Below, in pieces: positions 62,205-64,000 of a stretch of DNA of 64,000 bases. Source of the DNA: Natronolimnobius baerhuensis (GTDB lineage: Archaea; Halobacteriota; Halobacteria; Halobacteriales; Natrialbaceae); assembly GCF_002177135.1 (NCBI RefSeq), contig NZ_MWPH01000001.1, forward strand, positions 496,001 to 560,000, given 5' to 3'. The notes below the pieces were generated by a model. The model worked only from the letters and a program-made list of their open reading frames with translations, searched no databases and was not told the origin of the DNA. The number at the start of each line of letters is the position of its first letter. Positions within the stretch are counted from its first letter, which is position 1. The position numbers and the translations under genes were made by a program.

Positions 62205-62759
62205 ATGCGGATTCGCGAGTGGCAGGACATACTTGAGGACGTTACTGACCGAGGTGTCGACGCCGAAGACTGGCGGGCAGTTGCCGGTGACCGAGCCGGT
62301 GGTGTCGGCGAAGACATGTATCTCGCACATCCTCGCGCTGGGGTCTTTTTCCTGAAAACGTACGCCAAAAACCCCTACGAGGTGCGCGGCGTCGGCACGC
62401 ACGTCGCCCGCAATCTCGACGACGAAATCGGCTCGTTTCTTCCCGACCAGCAAGAGTCGGGGGGCCGCTTTGCCGTCCAGTCGCCACCCGAGGACGAAGA
62501 CCATGCCCACTCCGTCTCGAAGCGCCTCCAGACAGTTCTCGAGACCCACGCGGATGCACCGACGCGGCCACAGGATCTGTTCGACGACGTGATGGACGCT
62601 CTCGAGAGTCCGGCGTTCGGGCCGATGGAGTACGACCAGTATGACCGCCCCGACGAACTCGAGGCGTTGGCCGACCGGTTCGAGGAGGCCGACGACCTGC
62701 TGAACGCGGAACTCGAAGACTTGATCGAGACGGATGAAGTCGACCGCGGCTTCATGTGA
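62205..62759 (+). CDS. Conserved hypothetical haloarchaeal protein
   Basis: The 184-residue soluble acidic protein opens MRIREWQDILEDVTDRGVDA and contains DMYLAHPRAGVFFLKTYAKN and GTHVARNLDDEIGSFLPDQQ. I do not recognise a family outside haloarchaea. The absence of membrane segments and the good codon use support a real cytosolic protein. It precedes the NTF2-like gene by 74 bp on the same strand. Confidence 0.7.
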   Translation: MRIREWQDILEDVTDRGVDAEDWRAVAGDRAGGVGEDMYLAHPRAGVFFLKTYAKNPYEVRGVGTHVARNLDDEIGSFLPDQQESGGRFAVQSPPEDEDHAHSVSKRLQTVLETHADAPTRPQDLFDDVMDALESPAFGPMEYDQYDRPDELEALADRFEEADDLLNAELEDLIETDEVDRGFM

Positions 62760-62833
62760 CCTGCGACGTGCCTGCAACTCGCCTGCGATTGCGTCCGGTG
62801 GGTCTATACGACTCGCATCCGACGAAGACACCA

Positions 62834-63247
62834 ATGAGTGAGTCCCCAGCAACCGTCGTCCGCGAGTACTACGACGCGCTCCGGGCCGGCGAGGCGCTCG
62901 AGGCGTATTTCCTCGAGGTCGAGGGAGCGACGACAGTCAAGTTTGGCATCAGCGAGGCGCTGTCTGGCTACGAGGCGGTCGCCGAGGCGCTTCGAGAACA
63001 GACCGAAACGACCGATGCGTGGTCACTCGAGAGTACCAATCTGGTCGTCAGCGAGTACGAGGGAGCGGCGACGTTCGCAGACGAAGTGACGATGGCCTGG
63101 ACGGACACCGAACGCGGCGACCGCAAGCGCTTCGAAACGCGCTGGAGTGGGACGCTTGTTCCGGCCGACTCGAGCGAGGACGCGACTGATTCAGACCCAG
63201 ACTGGCGCTTTGTCTCGATGCACGTCAGCACCGCGGAGGCGGTATGA
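62834..63247 (+). CDS. NTF2/SnoaL-like domain protein
   Basis: The 137-residue protein starts ATVVREYYDALRAGEALEAY and has VKFGISEALSGYEAVAEALR. ATFADEVTMAWTDTERGDRK and RFETRWSGTLVP follow. This is the cone-shaped NTF2-like fold, here with an Asp/Glu-rich insertion near the end. Such domains bind or turn over small hydrophobic ligands. The stop overlaps the next ATG by 4 bp, so the two are co-translated. Confidence 0.8.
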   Translation: MSESPATVVREYYDALRAGEALEAYFLEVEGATTVKFGISEALSGYEAVAEALREQTETTDAWSLESTNLVVSEYEGAATFADEVTMAWTDTERGDRKRFETRWSGTLVPADSSEDATDSDPDWRFVSMHVSTAEAV

Positions 63248-63543
63248 GCGACGACCGCGGGCGGACGTATGGGCACAAACGCGACCGTGAGCAGGACACT
63301 CGAGAGCACGGTCGCCGCGGACGGAACCGCCGGGGACGAGGCCGTCACGGCACGAGCGCACGCGATCCCGACGTCGCGGGCCGACGACAACTCGGTGCCG
63401 GATTCGTCGCTCTCGTCGGGCTCTCCGGTGGCCTCATGGCGATTCAGGGCGGCGCTCCGCTCGAGGTGATCGGCGCGGTCACGCTCGGCAGTTTCCTTCT
63501 CGGTGGCGCGTTGCTGTGGTACCTGTCCCGGATCATGGGATAG
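63244..63543 (+). CDS. Small basic-N-terminus membrane protein
   Basis: The 99-residue product has a highly basic, disordered start (KRDREQDTREHGRRGRNRRG) and two hydrophobic helices near residues 52-68 and 75-95. The Arg-rich region is unusual for an otherwise acidic proteome and may bind nucleic acid or acidic lipids. It overlaps the NTF2-like gene by 4 bp. No family is recognised. Confidence 0.68.
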   Translation: MSDDRGRTYGHKRDREQDTREHGRRGRNRRGRGRHGTSARDPDVAGRRQLGAGFVALVGLSGGLMAIQGGAPLEVIGAVTLGSFLLGGALLWYLSRIMG

Positions 63544-63559
63544 CGAGGTCAGACGGACT

Positions 63560-64000
63560 TCAGCGCTCGACGCGTCGAATCCACGTCTCCGGCGCGTCGA
63601 GTTCATCGTGACTCGGCAGGTACTCCGGGCCCTCCCAGACCAGCGAGGCCGTCTCGAGGTCGCGAGCGGCGGCGATGTGTTCGAAGAAGTCCTTCCCGCG
63701 TTCGTACTGGCGGCGCTTGAGACCGAGCCCGAGCAGGCGACGGAACAACTGCTGGAGCGGGCCACGACCCTGTCGGCGCTCGTCGAGTTTTCGCCGCAGG
63801 TCTTCGTACTCGCCGTCGAAGGCGTGATCCATCAGCAGTTCAGCATAGCCTTCGACGACGGTCATCGCCGCGTCGAGTTCGCGGAACGCATCACGGTCGA
63901 ACGACCCCTGTGAAAGCGTCGCGATACCCGCCTCCATGCGCTGCTCGAGATGCTCGGAGAGCCACGGTGCGGCCCCGAACTCGGCGGCGTGGGTGACTTC
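63560..64000 (-). CDS. DUF2342-type zinc metalloprotease (N-terminus beyond window)
   Basis: The C-terminal 146 residues are present; the frame is open to the right edge. It begins EVTHAAEFGAAPWLSEHL, which is the end of an HExxH-like zinc motif in the F420-biosynthesis-associated DUF2342 family; the first His would lie just outside. MTVVEGYAELLMDHAFDGEY, LKRRQYERGKDFFEHI and PEYLPSHDELDAPETWIRRV match the family end. Despite the family name, proteolytic activity is not established. Confidence 0.82.
   Translation of the reverse strand, partial: EVTHAAEFGAAPWLSEHLEQRMEAGIATLSQGSFDRDAFRELDAAMTVVEGYAELLMDHAFDGEYEDLRRKLDERRQGRGPLQQLFRRLLGLGLKRRQYERGKDFFEHIAAARDLETASLVWEGPEYLPSHDELDAPETWIRRVER

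Overview
The window is chromosomal DNA of an extremely halophilic archaeon (class Halobacteria), most like Natrialba, Natronorubrum or Haloterrigena relatives. The evidence is high GC, strongly acidic proteins, Tat-type twin-arginine signals with lipoboxes, short or absent 5' leaders with archaeal TATA elements about 26-30 nt before start codons, and archaeal information genes (TFB, TFS, topoisomerase VI, Lhr, Dna2-like helicase). The leucyl-tRNA synthetase has a bacterial-type body and an archaeal-type C-terminus, as reported for Natrialba magadii. No rRNA, tRNA, CRISPR array, complete insertion sequence or provirus was seen, so most of the window reads as core genome.

Layout. 1-4.1 kb: a PAS/GAF sensor cut by the left edge, a creatininase-family hydrolase, a NikR-type metal regulator and a membrane protein. 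4.3-10.3 kb: an amino-sugar block (GlmU-like nucleotidyltransferase overlapping GlmS), then an MFS transporter and a second sugar nucleotidyltransferase lying between two 107-bp inverted repeats (about 95% identical), then a membrane metal-dependent hydrolase. 10.3-17.6 kb: lipoprotein, ROK glucokinase, Tat-exported LVIVD-repeat protein, LeuRS, GHMP-fold RFAP-synthase-like protein. 17.6-20.4 kb: a RecA/KaiC-like protein with a broken P-loop, a ribbon-helix-helix/coiled-coil/zinc protein, an acidic Cys-rich protein and TFS. 20.5-29.9 kb: membrane proteins, DNA polymerase IV, a membrane J-domain protein, a UDG-fold protein, a Bat-type HTH regulator, a second NikR-like regulator, heme A synthase, an M24-fold protein without its metal site and a winged-helix regulator.

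30.1-37.7 kb: top6B-top6A, zinc-ribbon membrane protein, metallo-hydrolase, TFB behind a long AT-rich multi-TATA leader, and two small conserved proteins. 37.8-47.2 kb: UPF0212 protein, OGG-type glycosylase, small membrane proteins, acylphosphatase, NAD(P)HX repair enzyme overlapping moaC, glmM, acetyltransferase, cytidine deaminase, and a TrmB regulator that overlaps a large RND exporter gene. 50.6-64 kb: formyltransferase-like protein, RNase Z-like hydrolase divergent from an Lhr helicase, a 60-residue membrane protein translationally overlapping a methyltransferase, a HypE/AIR-synthase-like protein, a Dna2-like nuclease-helicase, several small membrane proteins and a DUF2342-type metalloprotease cut by the right edge.

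Functional themes are amino-sugar nucleotide synthesis (GlmU-like, GlmS, GlmM and a second nucleotidyltransferase), DNA repair and topology (Pol IV, UDG-fold, OGG, Top6, Lhr, Dna2-like) and transcription (TFB, TFS, TrmB, Bat, NikR-like). The most unusual structures are the 107-bp inverted repeats around a two-gene segment, a family of three 80-112 bp palindromic elements with covarying stems, a possible pseudoknot in the TFB leader, a 100-residue-period duplication inside Top6B, and the degenerate RecA-like/RHH-zinc gene module.
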